A stretch of DNA of 64,000 nt from the NCBI GenBank assembly GCA_002110485.1, contig MOWL01000005.1, positions 62,001 to 126,000 of the forward strand, read 5' to 3'. The stretch is from Emergomyces orientalis (Eukaryota; Ascomycota; Eurotiomycetes; Onygenales; Ajellomycetaceae). This document shows positions 22,108 through 34,639 of the stretch, one piece after another; within the stretch, counting starts at the first letter, position 1; each line of letters starts with the position of its first letter. A program made the translations under genes and the position numbers. The notes beneath the pieces are model-generated. The model did no database searches and had not been told where the DNA came from. It worked only from the letters and a program-made list of their open reading frames with translations.

Positions 22108-24077
22108 CTAACACAGCTTCTTCATAGCATCCTTATTCCAAATGCCCACCAAATTCCCCTGTTTAACCCTCTCAAGCGTCAGCGCCGCAATAAGCGCCGC
22201 ACCCACACCAGACCCATCCTCTGCTCCGCTCATCACAACCCGATCCGGCTCATTATCTGGCCAGTCGAGAATCTCCCGTAGTGCCTTGGCACCCCTGGCC
22301 TTAAAATGAGGGTACTTTTCGAACACTGACCCGTCCGCGCCGACATGGCAATGAGAGATATTCTTCTTCTTGCAAATGGCCGCAACACCGCAGGCGGAGA
22401 GGCGCGCGGCGCGCGTGCCGATTAATTCGGCCAGACGCCTGCAGAATTCTAATTCCGAGGGCATTGCGTGGATGCCCAGAGTGCGCTCGAACAGATCGCG
22501 GGTCTCCGACAGGTTCTCGAAGGGATCTTCTTCGATAAACGCTAGGAAAGAGGAGTCGAGGGAGTAAGGTTTGCGCAGTTTGGAGACGTCCTGGTTGGCG
22601 AAGATGAGCTTGTCCTTGTTGTCGTAGAGGTCGAGGAGGACGAGGCGGAAGATCTCGCCGAGGTAGAGGCCTGCGGTCATCTTTTCAAAGGCTTGTTGGC
22701 CTGGTCGGGGCGAGTCGCGGTCGATTACGACGTCGTACTGTGTTCGGGGAAGGACGACATGTTCGTTGTCGAAGGCACCGTATTCACAGTTGATAGCGAC
22801 GGGTGTGTCCGGGGGTAGGTTGTAGTGGGCAATTTTGGGGATGGAGCCGGCGTTTTCCATGTAGGCAGCGTTGACGCCTGTGCCGAAGATGCAGCCGATT
22901 CTCATCTCCGGGTCAGTGTACGCGGAAGCAATGAGGGTGCCAGTTGTGTCATTGATTAGAGCAGCGATTTTAATGGGGAGGCCCTGTATGGGGAATTAGC
23001 AATCATACTCACGTTCAAACGCTGGACGAATTTGCCTAAAAGGCAGTGGAGAAAAAGGTGGAAAATTTGGGCCTAAATTTGTACCTTCTTAGCCAATGCT
23101 TGTTCTAACAATGGGACAACATCTTTGCCCTCGACTCCGTCGATATCAAAGCCCTTGGTCCATCTCTGGAGTACCCCATGGTCAACATAATCCTGCGTGG
23201 CAGGGTATGAAAAAGTGAAGCCCAGCGGCAAGTCCGGAAAAGACGTGCAGCCCTCATGATAGTACTCGATGAACTGCTGAACGCAGTCGGCGATGTATTC
23301 CCAGAGTTCTGACGATTCCCCGCTCTTCAATTCTTCGGGGATTCGATACTTGGACTGTGTAACATCGAACTCGCCCTTTTCTTCAGAGAGCTCGATTTCG
23401 CAGACGCGCAGGTTTGTACCGCCCATGTCTAGGGCGAGGAATGTGCCTTTCTCATGGCCAGTTGGAAATCCCAAGACCCATGTTACGTTCATTGGCTGAG
23501 GAAGCTTTCGTCAGTAGGAGAGAGACAATCGGACAGCCTGTCCGGAAACGGTACGCGGCTGGAAATACGGGGGGATTTGGGGAAACTCACAATGTTTCCA
23601 CCCTCGACACTGAGACCTTTTCCATTACATGGTTAATACAGTCATATTTAATATTTTAGAGATTCCCTTCAATCGTATCCACGTATTTTTTCTCCTGCCA
23701 CCTCACCCCCTCGTTTATCTCATGTACTGTACATATCCATAGGTATTGGACAAGCAAAAGGGAGTAAAAGGAACTCACCCTTCGCCAGCTCTTTGACAAA
23801 ATGGTCAACAATCTGTTTCAGTTTCGCCTGGTCTACTGTAAAGAGCTCTTCCAGTGTCTTGAGCTGGTCAAGCATATCTTTCGGCATGTCAGCCATGGAT
23901 CCTATGGTGAAGATTTGTTAGCTGTAGCTGCTACGTCTTCGCATAGATATATGGCCACATAAACACATGACTGCCCATTCCATAGCTTCGGCATATTCTG
24001 AAGCCAGATGCTCAATAAGGATTTACCGGTAAATACTCACCCTTTCGGGATGGCTTTCGACGAGGTGTTAAAGGCAT
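22108..24077 (-). CDS. HXK1: hexokinase
   Basis: Five exons: 24077-24041, 23901-23779, 23616-23591 (26 nt), 23495-23085 and 22983-22108, giving 490 aa. Every junction rebuilds conserved hexokinase sequence, for example RKPSRKG|SMADMPKD, KELAKG|LSVEGGNI and ALAKK|GLPIKIAALIN. Key features are the ATP-phosphate motif LALDMGGTNLRV (residues 82-93), the glucose-binding GFTFSYPATQ and QRWTKGFDIDGVEG blocks, the catalytic Asp in NDTTGT (Asp211), and the C-terminal adenosine motif region GAEDGSGVGAALIAAL. It phosphorylates glucose and other hexoses to the 6-phosphate at the start of glycolysis, in the cytosol. The length is normal for a fungal hexokinase, and the sequence resembles hexokinase more than fungal glucokinase. 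The first 37-nt exon encodes a basic N-terminus with Ser/Arg/Lys typical of the filamentous fungal enzyme. Confidence 0.93.
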
Positions 24078-24988
24078 GGTAATGGCAGCTATTGGTTTCG
24101 ATTTGGGAGATATTAGATAAAAAGAGATGAGTTTATTGGGTAGCCCAGAGGCAGAATAATCGCAAGGGCAGGCAAATAAATAAGACAAACAAGAGATGAG
24201 GGAAGAATTGGGAGCTGAATGTGATAAATTTGGTTGAGGATTGTGGTTGATGAAGGTATGGTTTCTTAGTGTGCCCCGCCATCGTTTTGTCGGTGAGGTT
24301 TCAACGTGGGGTGGGAGATCCAGGCACACTGACTTATTATGACGACAGTCAGCGGCCAGCATGAGTTAGTAACAGCACTACAGAGTACTCCGTACAGGGA
24401 TACAGGATGATGCCCCTGTGTAACGCCAGGTATATTTCTTCGTTCATATTTCAATTTCTATACTATGCCGATAGCCTAGTTAGTATTTAATATTGTGTGC
24501 ATGATGATCGCTGGCATTCCGGGGTAGCCTGGAACGTTTCTGTGCCAGGATATTTCATTCTGCAGCATTTCCTGAAATTAGTAATATATGCAAGATGTCG
24601 CATCGATTTCCCACAAACAGAGAAGGGTTCAGAATTGTAAGTTCCACGGGAAGATATAAATCATTAGATAGCTGTCACCTCAATCAGTTGATTTATTAAA
24701 GAAATTCGGGAAAATCGTCATCATTATCAGGAAAAGAAAATTAAAATACTGATAAAGAAAGAATTTTTTTTTTTAAACATCAAATGGTTCTAAAGTGAAA
24801 AATATCTAGCCGTAACTCAATGTATGCTATAAACGCCCGTAATGTTGATTATCATCATCGTTATATTTTATTTCCGTAATTCCCATTCAAGTTGCCGAAG
24901 TATGTGCAAAACAATGAAAGAGGTAGATGTTGTCCAGCCCCTCCTCCCAGCCTTTTTCTCGTGAACGGGTAAAGACTAGTGTCCGCAA
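24078..24988. other. hexokinase promoter region and HST2 3' flank
   Basis: No coding potential is visible in this spacer between two genes on the minus strand. The part nearest 24078 is the upstream region of the hexokinase gene. The part at 24480-24900 is AT-rich and is likely to include the 3' UTR of the sirtuin gene. Confidence 0.5.
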
Positions 24989-26358
24989 TCATTTCACCGT
25001 TCCAGTCTCTTGCCCAATGTTTTTAGTCGGTTCCCGTGCCGGTAATGGGGATGATTCCTCTTGCTTTGCACCACTACCATCACCAGATTTCGGCTCTGGC
25101 TTGCGTTGCTGTTGCGGTACAGGGCCGGGTTGCGCTGATTCAAAGAACTCACTGCCTTTATTGATTACCCGGTCCTCATCATCCTTGGAAGGGGCTGTGG
25201 ATTTGCTTTGGCCGGTCCCTTCTTCTTGTTCTTTCCCCACCTCACTCTGCTGCGCCTTCTGTAGCTCTGAACGGACGCGCTCTTCATGGGATCGCGATAT
25301 ATGCAAAGTGTGCTCCACCTCTTCTGTCAACCGCTCGACCTCATCGCGTAACACCTCGTCTTTGGAGCGAGCTGGTTTTTCCCCTTCCCCCTTCATCAAG
25401 CCTGCTTTTTCGGGATTTATCTGCGCCCATAGTTCCTCTAGCTCTTTCCGCCAACCCAACGCCTCTGCAAATTTCAGCACACCATCATCACACTCACCTA
25501 ATAGCAATACATCATCTGGCCTAGTACCCAATCCTCCAACCCGATTCAAATTGATTAGAAGACGAGGACACCCCTCTCTGCACAGACTAGGTAGGCTGGC
25601 AAACGGTTGCACGCTCAAACTGGTGCCCATAATGATGCACAGGTCCGCCGCCGCGGTCAGCGTGCAGTTCATGAAGAAAACTTCCGGCAGGGGCTCCCCG
25701 AAAAACACGATATCAGGCTTCACTAGTCCCTGGCATTCGAGGCACAGAGGCACGTCCTCTGCATCTATCGCCTTGCGCATCAAATCGTCGGGGTATGAAG
25801 CTTTGCAATCGATGCATCGATGAGATGCGTAGCTTCCATGCGCTTCAACAATCATCTCCCCCGGTACGCCGGCTTCTCGTTCCAGGCAGTCGATGTTTTG
25901 GGTAAATAGCTTGAGTAGGCGGCCTTTATCGTAGAGGAGCTTAATAAATGAATGGGTGAGGGTTGGTCGATAGCGGCCAGGAAACATTTCCTTGGACAAG
26001 GCGTAAAACGGAAAAGGGTTTTTGCGAAAGTAGGAGATATCAAATACGGCTTCTGGGTCCGGGAGGTTTAGACGGGCCAGATTGGCGTAGACGCCTGTAT
26101 CCGGAGAGCGGAAATCGGGAATTCCTGCTGCTGTGCTGATTCCTGCACCAGTCTGTGTGAGATTAGACACGGGATATTAGTATGGCTTTTTCCTAGATCA
26201 TATATGTATCGCATCAAAGGCTAGAAGCTCCTTACCAAAACCACAATACGGCGAACATTCTTTTCTTTAATATACTCAGCGATGCCTTCTAGTGAGCGAG
26301 ATTTCAGATTTGCTGGCGGGGTGCTTTCGTCCACCAGGGCCAAGCTTTCGTTCCCCAT
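24989..26358 (-). CDS. HST2: NAD-dependent protein deacetylase, Hst2-type sirtuin
   Basis: Exon 1 (26358-26236) and exon 2 (26152-24989) are joined in phase 0 over an 83-nt intron (GTAAGG...CACACAG), giving 428 aa. The junction rebuilds the NAD-binding motif VVLTGAGISTAAGIPDFRSP (Gly43-Ala44-Gly45). Further Sir2 landmarks are TQNID at 125-129, the catalytic His146 in EAHGSY, two zinc-binding CxxC pairs (Cys154/157 and Cys178/181), KPDIVFFGE and MGTSLSVQPFA. The core ends near residue 280. A charged, probably helical and disordered tail of about 130 residues follows, rich in Glu/Lys/Ser, which is long for Hst2. Hst2 proteins are mostly cytosolic class I sirtuins that remove acetyl groups from histone H4K16 and other targets. 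The gene is divergent from COG4 across 528 bp. Confidence 0.92.
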
Positions 26359-26886
26359 TTTCGGTGGGCGGCGGGAGGACGAGCCCTTCTGATGTCTGAG
26401 TCTCCGACGGCGGCCTATTTTGGCGCTTTTGGAGTGATTCGTATATGTTGTTTTCTGAAAGAAAGGTCTGGTTGAACAAAAATTTGAACTAGCTCAAAAC
26501 TGAGGAGCTTGCGCGGGCATCAAGCGTTGGGCCAATAATACAACGAGAGAGAGCGAGGGCGGTAATGCGAGTAAGAGAACAAAGAAGCGAATGACGTGAG
26601 GCCAGCCTGAGAAAAGTAAACCTGAAAGGCTCGGTGATTCTATATAACCAATGAGCTGTGTACGTTATTCGTTTGCTACTGTACGATATTTGAGTTCTGA
26701 TATCAAAAAGGATATCGCGGTTCGTCGCTTGCCCTGCGGCTAACCCGCAGCTAGCCACATCCGCACTAGACGCCAAACTCCAGCCGTCGATCAACATCCA
26801 ACGAACACTTTTGCGGTCAATATAGCACACATGGACGGGCATTCCCATGCTTTCCCTTTAATTACGCGTTTAAACAATTGTATACT
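26359..26886. promoter_or_regulatory. shared divergent promoter region HST2/COG4
   Basis: These 528 bp separate the start codons of two divergent genes, so both promoters must lie here. I see no clear TATA box near either start. An open frame on the minus strand at 26489-26848 has no recognisable content and probably is not a gene. Confidence 0.6.
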
Positions 26887-29665
26887 ATGGATTTTAGCTT
26901 GGAAAGTCTCGATTATCTAAATCGGGACCAGCTAGCAATAGCCCAATCGGCCAGGTCCCTCGCTGCTCCCACTCCCCCCACCGTTATCAACGGCCACCCT
27001 CACCAAACGACAAAACCCCCAGAAGCTAAGAACAAGAAACAAGAAAACAAGCACACGAAGAGCACCGAACTTCGAACTAGTGATACACACGAACAGGAAC
27101 AACAAGCCAATGGGCACGATGATTCCACTCACAATCCCGACCCTGCAACCCCCCTGGACGTTTACAATGCCCGCACCGTCGCAGATATCAAAGCCACCTT
27201 GTCCCATCTCCACGACCGCGAAGCTGCCGTAACCGCCCGTCTTGATGCACTCGTAGCTTCTCAGAAAGATTTCTCACGCGAACTAGGCCGACTGGATCTG
27301 CTCCGCGCCCAACTAGGTTCACAGGCAACTACCACCCGCACAATTAGCCATGGCATGCTCGCTGACGCTGCGAGCACCGCGGACCGCATCTCGAGCGCCG
27401 TCAAGCGTCTCGATCTCGAACAATCGCGCGTCAAGGCTACACTTGATGTAGTGGAACAGGTTGTGGAGTTGAAAGCGTGCGTGCTGGGGGTAGCTGGGTC
27501 CATGGGGGCCTCGCAAGATTGGGAAATGGCGGCAAGTTACATGAATCGTGCCTCGAAGATTCCCAGTGAAGTCATACATGGTGATTTTGCTGCGGAGATC
27601 GTGCCTACCGCTGAAGTTCCAGATCCGCCAAGCGTGACGCTAGAAAATGCGGCTGAGTCGTTGTGCGGCTTATTCTTGCGGGAATTTGAGCGGGCGGTCA
27701 AGGACAATGATGATGCGAAGATCACAAGATTTTTCAAGCTGTTTCCGCTTATCGGGAGGTCAGATGTTGGGCTGGATGTGTATGGACGCTACGTGTGCCA
27801 AGGTGTGGCGGCTCGGGCAAGGACGAACTTACATGCTGGGGCGGGTGCGGAGCAGAGGAAAGATGGATTCTTTTATGCGAATGCGTTAACCAAACTGTTT
27901 GAACACATCGCGCAGATTGTCGATGGGCATGGTACATTGGTGGAGAGACACTATGGTTTAGGGAAGATGTCGAGGGTTGTGGAAAGGTTACAGGTCGAGG
28001 CGGATGTTCAGGGAGGGATTATTTTGGAGTCCTGGAGCGATGAACGCCATGTTGATCGCAAGTTGACGGATATTAAGTCTTATGCGTTTACGTTTCTTGT
28101 ACAAAGCTTTTTACCTGCTGCGCGGAGTATGGGAACACCTCGAGCGAATTCGCCAGCTAATCGCGATGCAGCATCACATAGATCAAGTGAAGATGAAGGG
28201 GTGGATATGAAAGAGATTGACGGACTTTTGAATGAGATGGCTGTTATGCTGGGAAGATGGTCTTTATATTCACGCTTCTTGGCTGATAAATGCAGGGTAC
28301 GTGAAGTTTATTTTTACGCACTGCGTTGAAAGACGGCTATTACATCTTATCTTATAGATGGACGTGTATAGACTAACAAGACTACAGAATGGCGAGGGTG
28401 AGGAATTCGAACTACCTGAGTTCCTGAGCCAATCAACTCTGTGTCAGAAAGTTAACGACCGGCTAATCAACCCATTTAACTCAATGACTACATTCTTCCT
28501 CCGGCGGTCGGTGGAGAAAGCTTTCCAACTAGACGAGGGACCCCCGGAGCTGACGCTGAACCGACACCAACCCCTACGCGCCAACCCACCACACATCACC
28601 TCAGCAGTGGACGACATCATGTACATAGTCAACAAAGTACTTCAGCAGTCACTCGGCACCGCGCAACACGCCGTCATGGCCAGCGTAACGCCGACGCTTG
28701 CCCGGGTTCTCGGCACCGATTTCATCGGCATGATCCAGCGCAAGATGCGGGATGAAAGCTACCCCAGAGGAGTAGCCGGTGGTCCCCCACCTGAAGCTAC
28801 CGTCATTGCCTTCCTAGTCCTCATCAATAACCTCGACGTGGCTATCGATTACATCCAGCGCATCGTGAAAAGCCACGTGGAAGCCCCCAAAGCCGACATT
28901 GGCGGCAATCGGCCCGGAGAATCCGCAGCCGCCGAATCCCCGCTCGTCAACCTCTTTCCGCTCGGCGATGAGGCGCAGAAAGTAGGCAGCATACTGCAGT
29001 CGTTCTCCTCCTCGTTCGAATCCAAAGCGCAAGACCTCGTCAACGATGGTATTCAGGTCGTTTTCAATAATGTTATCAAGGGCCATCTCCGGCCGATTTT
29101 GGCAGATTCATTCCGTGACGTTGAGTACCAACCGCGGGATGGCGTCGTCGATGAGAACGGCGTTCCAGATGGAGAGGAGGTGATAGACGAGAGTGATGGC
29201 AGCGCCGTCCGTCACCGGTTCGCAATAGCGTGGGCGGACCTTCTGGAACCCATTGGGCGAATCCTTACTGGACGGGCCTTTGAGCGGCTACTGAGCGTGA
29301 CGGTGGCGGCGTTGGCGCGACTGTTGGAAAAGCGTATCTGGTCGTATCATGGGCGGGTGAACGCGTTGGGAGCGACGCGGCTGGAGCGAGATGTTATGGG
29401 GATAGTGAGTGTGGCGGTGGATGTGGGTGGGGATAGTAGTGGTCGTAAAGGTGGTGGTGGGGGGGGGGAGGAGGATCGTGCGAGGCTATATGGGGGAGGG
29501 CGATATCGGCACCGCGAGGCGTTTGGGCGGTGTTTGCAAATTGTGATGGTGATGGGGATGGAGGAGGAGGAGTGGGAGGAGGTGGTGCGCGGGGGCATGG
29601 AGGATGTGGCGGACCGGCTGAGTGTGGAGGAGCGGGTGAGGGCGAGGGGGATTGTTGTGTATTGA
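26887..29665 (+). CDS. COG4: conserved oligomeric Golgi complex subunit 4
   Basis: Exon 1 (26887-28296) and exon 2 (28388-29665) are joined in phase 0, giving 895 aa. The start is the first ATG of the frame (MDFSLESLDYLN). After a low-complexity N-terminus comes the COG4 helical region (DVYNARTVADIKATLSHLHD). The core family blocks follow: RFLADKC, LINPFNSMTTFFLRRSVEKA, ITSAVDDIMYIVNKVLQQSL, DFIGMIQRKMRDE and FLVLINNLDVAIDYI. The C-terminus ends with MVMGMEEEEWEEVV. COG4 is part of lobe A of the COG tethering complex, which acts in retrograde vesicle traffic within the Golgi. I chose the acceptor at 28387 because GACTAAC, a perfect branch site, lies just upstream; an alternative acceptor at 28357 would add 10 residues in frame. 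A Gly-rich loop near residue 820 is an insertion. Confidence 0.9.
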
Positions 29666-30447
29666 TTTGGTTTTGGATTGGGTTTTTACAATAGGCACTC
29701 CGCACGGAGCAGACGAGGTGCGGTTTCAATTGCATCATTGCATTTTTCTCAAAAGTTTGCGTATGTCGCTGCGGGTCCTACATATCAAGACGGCAGGATG
29801 TTTAAATCCAATTGGGTACATATATTCATAGTTCAACCTTTTATTTATATACTATTTTGTGAGGGCCAGAGGCATATGGCTAAACTCACGATGTATGGTC
29901 TCTGATACACACTTCTCCGAGAAACATCCACAATATAGTTCACGCGCGATCCTCCGAAATAACCCGACCACCTCCACAGTAGATAAAGATAAAAACATCC
30001 AAGCCCTAAGTAGATAATAAACCACTATCCACACGGTACCACACCCATGGTTCTGCCCAAACCGTATCTGTCTATCGCCAGTGGCTGATAACTTATCTGC
30101 CACCAATAACCTAACATTCTTTGTCAATCTGGAGTCGAGAGATAAGGAAGGTTAACGCAGCTTTCTTTTTCAGCAAAGGGCTAAAAATGGCGGGTTGGCG
30201 CACGGCTACATAGAGCGTTCCACGGCTCTTTTGACTGTTCCTGGTATCCAAAAAAGTAGGCAGAGCCCAATGAGATGGAGCTAACTTATCTTCGCTTTCT
30301 GGAGCTTGTTTTCCAAGGTTGTCCGGAAAAAGCGAAGGCCTTTTTCTTCTTCGATTTTTTCCCTCTTTTTTTTATTTTTGGGCTGGGCTGGCTGATTATT
30401 CAGATTTGCATCATAAAGTTTACTGGGCTCTTTGGCTTCCTGATCGG

Positions 30448-30482
<35 letters not shown>

Positions 30483-31849
30483 ATAAATCATTTTTTGAGG
30501 GAAGATAGAGCTATCATGTTATATCTACCCAGCTACTGCACCATTGGCCGGTTTGTTTGGTTTATTTGATGTATCCAGACAGATATTGGAGGATGGGGGT
30601 GAAGGATCCACGGATTCTGTATGTGTTGCACCCGTACACCTGTGTTTCGCCATCGCCCTGAGGGACGCCTTTATCTGGAGTTTTCAGCCCGCTATCGACC
30701 AATCAACGAGCAGAGATACGAGCTCTTCGAAGCGCGCTTTTGGCTATTTCTCAGGGCGCATTTTGGAGCAATTGTGTACCCTTGGTATTATATTTACCGT
30801 TGTCGATATACGAAATGAAGAAGACTGCGACATCGTTCTATTAAGACGTACGAAGAGAGTGACAAGTGGGCGAAATACTGATCGGGGTCAGGCGCGTTTG
30901 AACGGGATGAATTGTAAAAAGAGCTAGTCTGGCTGAGGTCTTTATCTCGAAGTACGGAGCCGTCATGGAGCGGGAACTGGGCGATCCCTCCCTTGGCTCT
31001 GGGGGGGGGGGGGGAAAACCAGCGTAAAACCAAAAATAATAAAAATACCTAATGAGATTCTTGTTTTTATTTTATCCCCTGCCTCCATAGAAACTTCCGC
31101 TTTTATCTTCATATCTCCCCCTTTATCTTTGTCTCCCACAAACCACGATAACTGAAAAACCTTGCTCGCACGCACCTAAAATTAACCACGATGGTTACTG
31201 CTTCGGCCGACGCCAACGATGATGAATTACTGATGATAATGGCTGTTCCGTTTAACTGGTAATTAGCATTTTTTTGGGTTTCCCGATTGGTTTTCGTTTC
31301 CCGGAATCGAATTAGATTTCATTTCATTCCTTTCTCTTCTAGGTGTGCTGAGGGTTTTATTTTATCTCTCGTCTTTAACTTTGAAGGGCCTGTATTGGTA
31401 ATAGCCGGCACAGCCTTGTAACATCCTTATCCATAGATAGGGAGCTGGGGCTCTTTCTGGCAGTCAATAATATATACTCCCGCTCATCGCTCGGGATTGC
31501 TTAGATCTCTCCTCTCCTCGTTCTTAATTTTTTTTACTCACCTTTTCTATCTTCCTCATTCGCGCCGCCACCTGTTATTCTCCTTGGTCATCCCCTCCTT
31601 CTCACCATTCTGGACATCATCTGTAAGAATGCCCTCTCCAATAGTAAAACTCACCTAACTAACGTCCGAATTCATCGTTAGAGAAAACTGCGTTGAAAAC
31701 TGCATTGAAAATTGCAATTTTAAGATTAAATTGTCGGGATTAGACAAACACCAGAGTGAAACAAAATAATAACGAAATAATAGTATAGAAGAGAGCCGGG
31801 TATACCTACCAAGACAGGAAAGGAAAGAAGAAGAACTCCGGGGAGCAAC
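29666..31849. other. intergenic region with long homopolymers, upstream of the ammonium transporter
   Basis: No gene is supported in these 2.2 kb. They contain a run of 32 T (30450-30481) and a run of 14 G (31001-31014), 519 nt apart. The frame at 30544-30927 (127 aa) has no recognisable domain. The last 800 bp are the promoter and pyrimidine-rich leader of the ammonium transporter gene and contain the GATA cluster listed separately. Confidence 0.5.
31072..31440 (+). promoter_or_regulatory. cluster of GATA motifs upstream of ammonium transporter
   Basis: Eight GATA cores lie in about 370 bp: TTATCC 31072-31077, TTATCT 31103-31108, TTATCT 31123-31128, CGATAA 31146-31151, TGATAA 31234-31239, TTATCT 31372-31377, TTATCC at about 31428-31433 and AGATAG 31435-31440. 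The last lies about 410 bp before the start codon. In ascomycetes the GATA factors AreA/NIT2 bind HGATAR sites to switch on nitrogen-uptake genes when preferred nitrogen is short. The position before an ammonium transporter makes nitrogen control the likely meaning. Binding is inferred, not shown. Confidence 0.6.
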
Positions 31850-33724
31850 ATGTCGGCTCCCACGGCCCCTTATGCCCCCGACTATGCTTCGTATAACTGG
31901 ACCGGTGCGCCGGCAAACTTCAAGCTCACCACTAATGCGGACCTGGGCGGTGACTCCAGTACGTTTCCCCGAACCCCAAAGGCGAAACCCCCTTAAAAAA
32001 TAAATAGAAATTCTAACCTCCTGAAAACCAACAGGAGTCGAAAATTTAAACAAATGGTTTCAGGCTGGTGACCAGGCATACATAATCGTGGCCTCAGCAA
32101 TGGTCATGGTCATGATTCCTGGCCTAGGTTTCTTATACTCCGGTCTCGCGCGGCGGAAGTCCGCTCTCAGCATGATCTGGGCGTGTATGGGTTCCATGTC
32201 TGTCGTCACCTTTCAATGGTACTTTTGGGGTTACTCGCTCGCCTTCTCCCCTACTGCGACGAACGGATTCATTGGCAATCTGCGCAACTTTGGCCTCATG
32301 AAGACGCTCGCGGATCCCAGTCCGGGTTCGCCACTGGTGTCGGGGCTGTTATACGCTTTTTATCAGGTGTGTGCGATTATTTATTTCGTCCGTGGCGTAG
32401 GGAATGGGCGAAAGCTGACTGAGAGGATTCCTTAGATGCAATTTTGCGCTGTGACTGCTGCAATTATAATGGGGTCCGTGGCCGAGCGTGGTCGTCTGCT
32501 GCCAGCCATGGTCTTCACTTTCTTTTGGGCTACCCTCGTCTATTGCCCCCTGGTGTGCTGGGTCTGGAATGTCAATGGGTGGGCATATAAATGGGGCGTC
32601 TTGGATTACGCAGGGGGTGGTCCCGTCGAAATCGGCTCCGGTCTATCTGCGCTCGCGTACTCGATGGTCTTGGGCCGCCGCCAAGAGCGCATGATGCTGA
32701 ATTTCCGGCCGCATAATGTCTCGCTGATTCTCCTGGGAACTGTCTTCCTGTGGTTTGGATGGCTGGGATTCAACGGGGGTTCAGCCTTCGGTGCCAACCT
32801 GCGCGCCGTCATGGCTTCGTGGAACACTAATTTGACCGCCAGCTTTGCGGCCATGACCTGGGTACTACTCGACTGGCGGCTGGCTCGCAAATGGTCCATG
32901 GTCGGGTGGTGCTCTGGCACCATTTCTGGTCTAGTCGCAGCAACTCCTGCCTCTGGCTTTATTCCTCCGTGGGCTAGTGTGATTCTCGGAATAGTGACGG
33001 GAGTCGTAGCAAACTACAGCACCAAAAGTCAGTCTTACCCTCAACAATAAAAGTGGTCCTCAGGTTCGGCAAATCTAAATGCATAGAATTTCAACTAACC
33101 TTCTCTGTAGTTAAATACTGGATCCGCATCGACGACTCTATGGACATCTTCGCCGAGCACGGCGTTGCTGGGATTGTCGGGTTAATTTTCAACGCCCTTT
33201 TCGCTAGCGACGCCATCGTCGGTCTCGACGGTGTCAACACTGGAACTGGCGTTGGCGGCTGGCTCATCGGCAACTACAAACAATTATACATCCAGATCGT
33301 CTATATCATCGCGGCGAGTGCCTACACCTTCGTAGTATCCGCCCTGATCGCCTATGCTATCAACGCGATCCCAGGCTTAAAACTGCGCGCGTCAGAAGAA
33401 GCTGAGTTATTGGGCATGGATGACGACCAGCTGGGCGAATTTGCGTACGACTATGTCGAGGTCCGCCGCGATTATCTCGCCTGGACGCCGCAGAACCATG
33501 TGCAGACCCAAGAAGGCCACGATGTGTCCCGCGTTCATCTTTATGGTATTAATGAACACAGCGAGATGACAAAGGTGCCAATGGCGACGAATAGTCGACC
33601 AGTTTCGAGGCCCACACCCCCTGGGTCAGAGTGCGCTGGGAGCCACCTGGAGAAAGAGGCGGACTCTCACCCTCCTTCTGCTCCACCACCTGCTGTCGTT
33701 GGTGATAGCGAAAAGATAGATTAA
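31850..33724 (+). CDS. ammonium transporter, Mep1/Mep3 (MeaA) type
   Basis: Four exons: 31850-31958, 32035-32366, 32436-33027 and 33111-33724, giving 548 aa. It is a polytopic membrane protein of the Amt/Mep family with about 11 membrane segments, starting AGDQAYIIVASAMVMVMIPG. It keeps the fold-defining Asp204 in LDYAGGGPVEIGSG. The first pore 'twin-His' position is Glu212 rather than His, while the second His361 is kept (FAEHGVAG). In yeast Mep1 and Mep3 also have Glu at the first position, while Mep2 has His, so this should be a Mep1/3-like carrier comparable to Aspergillus MeaA rather than the MepA/Mep2 sensor type. It imports ammonium across the plasma membrane. The cytosolic C-terminal tail (about 95 residues) contains the usual ASEEAELLGMDDDQLGE region followed by a Pro/Ser-rich end. 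A GATA cluster upstream suggests nitrogen control. Confidence 0.93.
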
Positions 33725-34639
33725 AGCTGAGCTGGATCTCTCGTGTGCTTGTTTCTTGTTTTTGCAGTTTTCCTCCCTTTCCTTGTTCCACCAAGCAGGT
33801 ATGTATAGCACGTCGATTTTCGTTCGTCAATTTGTGCTGTCTATGGCTTGGGTGTTTTAGTTTTCATTGAGCGGGCGTGTTATTCATTTCATATTCATCC
33901 TGGTCGTGTTATTTTTGATGTTCCATATATACATACCCAGACAATAATCGATATATACCCCCTTTTTTTTTTACTTGATTACTATTCTTTGTCTTCTCTC
34001 GGCTGTTTCGTAGCCAACGAAAGGCGGAACAAGGAAAGCGTAGAGTAGACACTGCTTCGCCCCAGCAGGCTTCTCCGATTGGAATGCTTATTGATTTATG
34101 AATCACAGTGATATATTTAGTCCCTTGCAAGCTTTGTGCTGGTATCAACAATCTTGAAGTTAGATTGCTTTCAAACTTGGGATATTCTGCCATGAGGGGC
34201 AAAGTGAGCGCGATGTGGCCCAAGCTCCCGCGCTAGCCCTGCCTCACATACGCGCTAACGAAATGGGAAATCGAACCTCCAGCGCTTCTGTTCCGTCCCC
34301 TACACACAAAACCATACTTACAATCAATTCTGAGCAACTAGAGTTTCGCCTACGATTATTCAGCTCACCGGAAATAGTCTCTTCGCGGTAATTTGCTCTC
34401 ATGAAGCTGCAACAGTTTGTCAGTTTTCGCTCATACCCTTGGCCATGCCATTGTGTGCCAGTCAACAGCTGCCATTGAGAAAGCCAGCTCTACGAGACTC
34501 GCATGTTAGCTGTCGTACTATGACAGGTTAGTTTTAATAATAAACTACACAGGTTTGTAAGCAATTTCCGATTTTACCGACTAAGTTGTAGACCTAGTCG
34601 AGATTTTTTCTTCTACACGTTTGGACGTTTTCTTTTAAC
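33725..34639. other. intergenic region
   Basis: It begins with a T-rich stretch, probably the 3' UTR of the transporter gene. The rest has only short frames without recognisable content. Confidence 0.5.

Noticed and set aside
30544..30927. 127-codon frame after the T32 run
   Set aside because: It has no family match and overlaps other frames; nothing suggests expression.
34255..34285. tRNA-like T-arm on the minus strand (ggttcgatttccc)
   Set aside because: The flanking bases do not form a T stem, and no acceptor, anticodon or D arm can be built around it.
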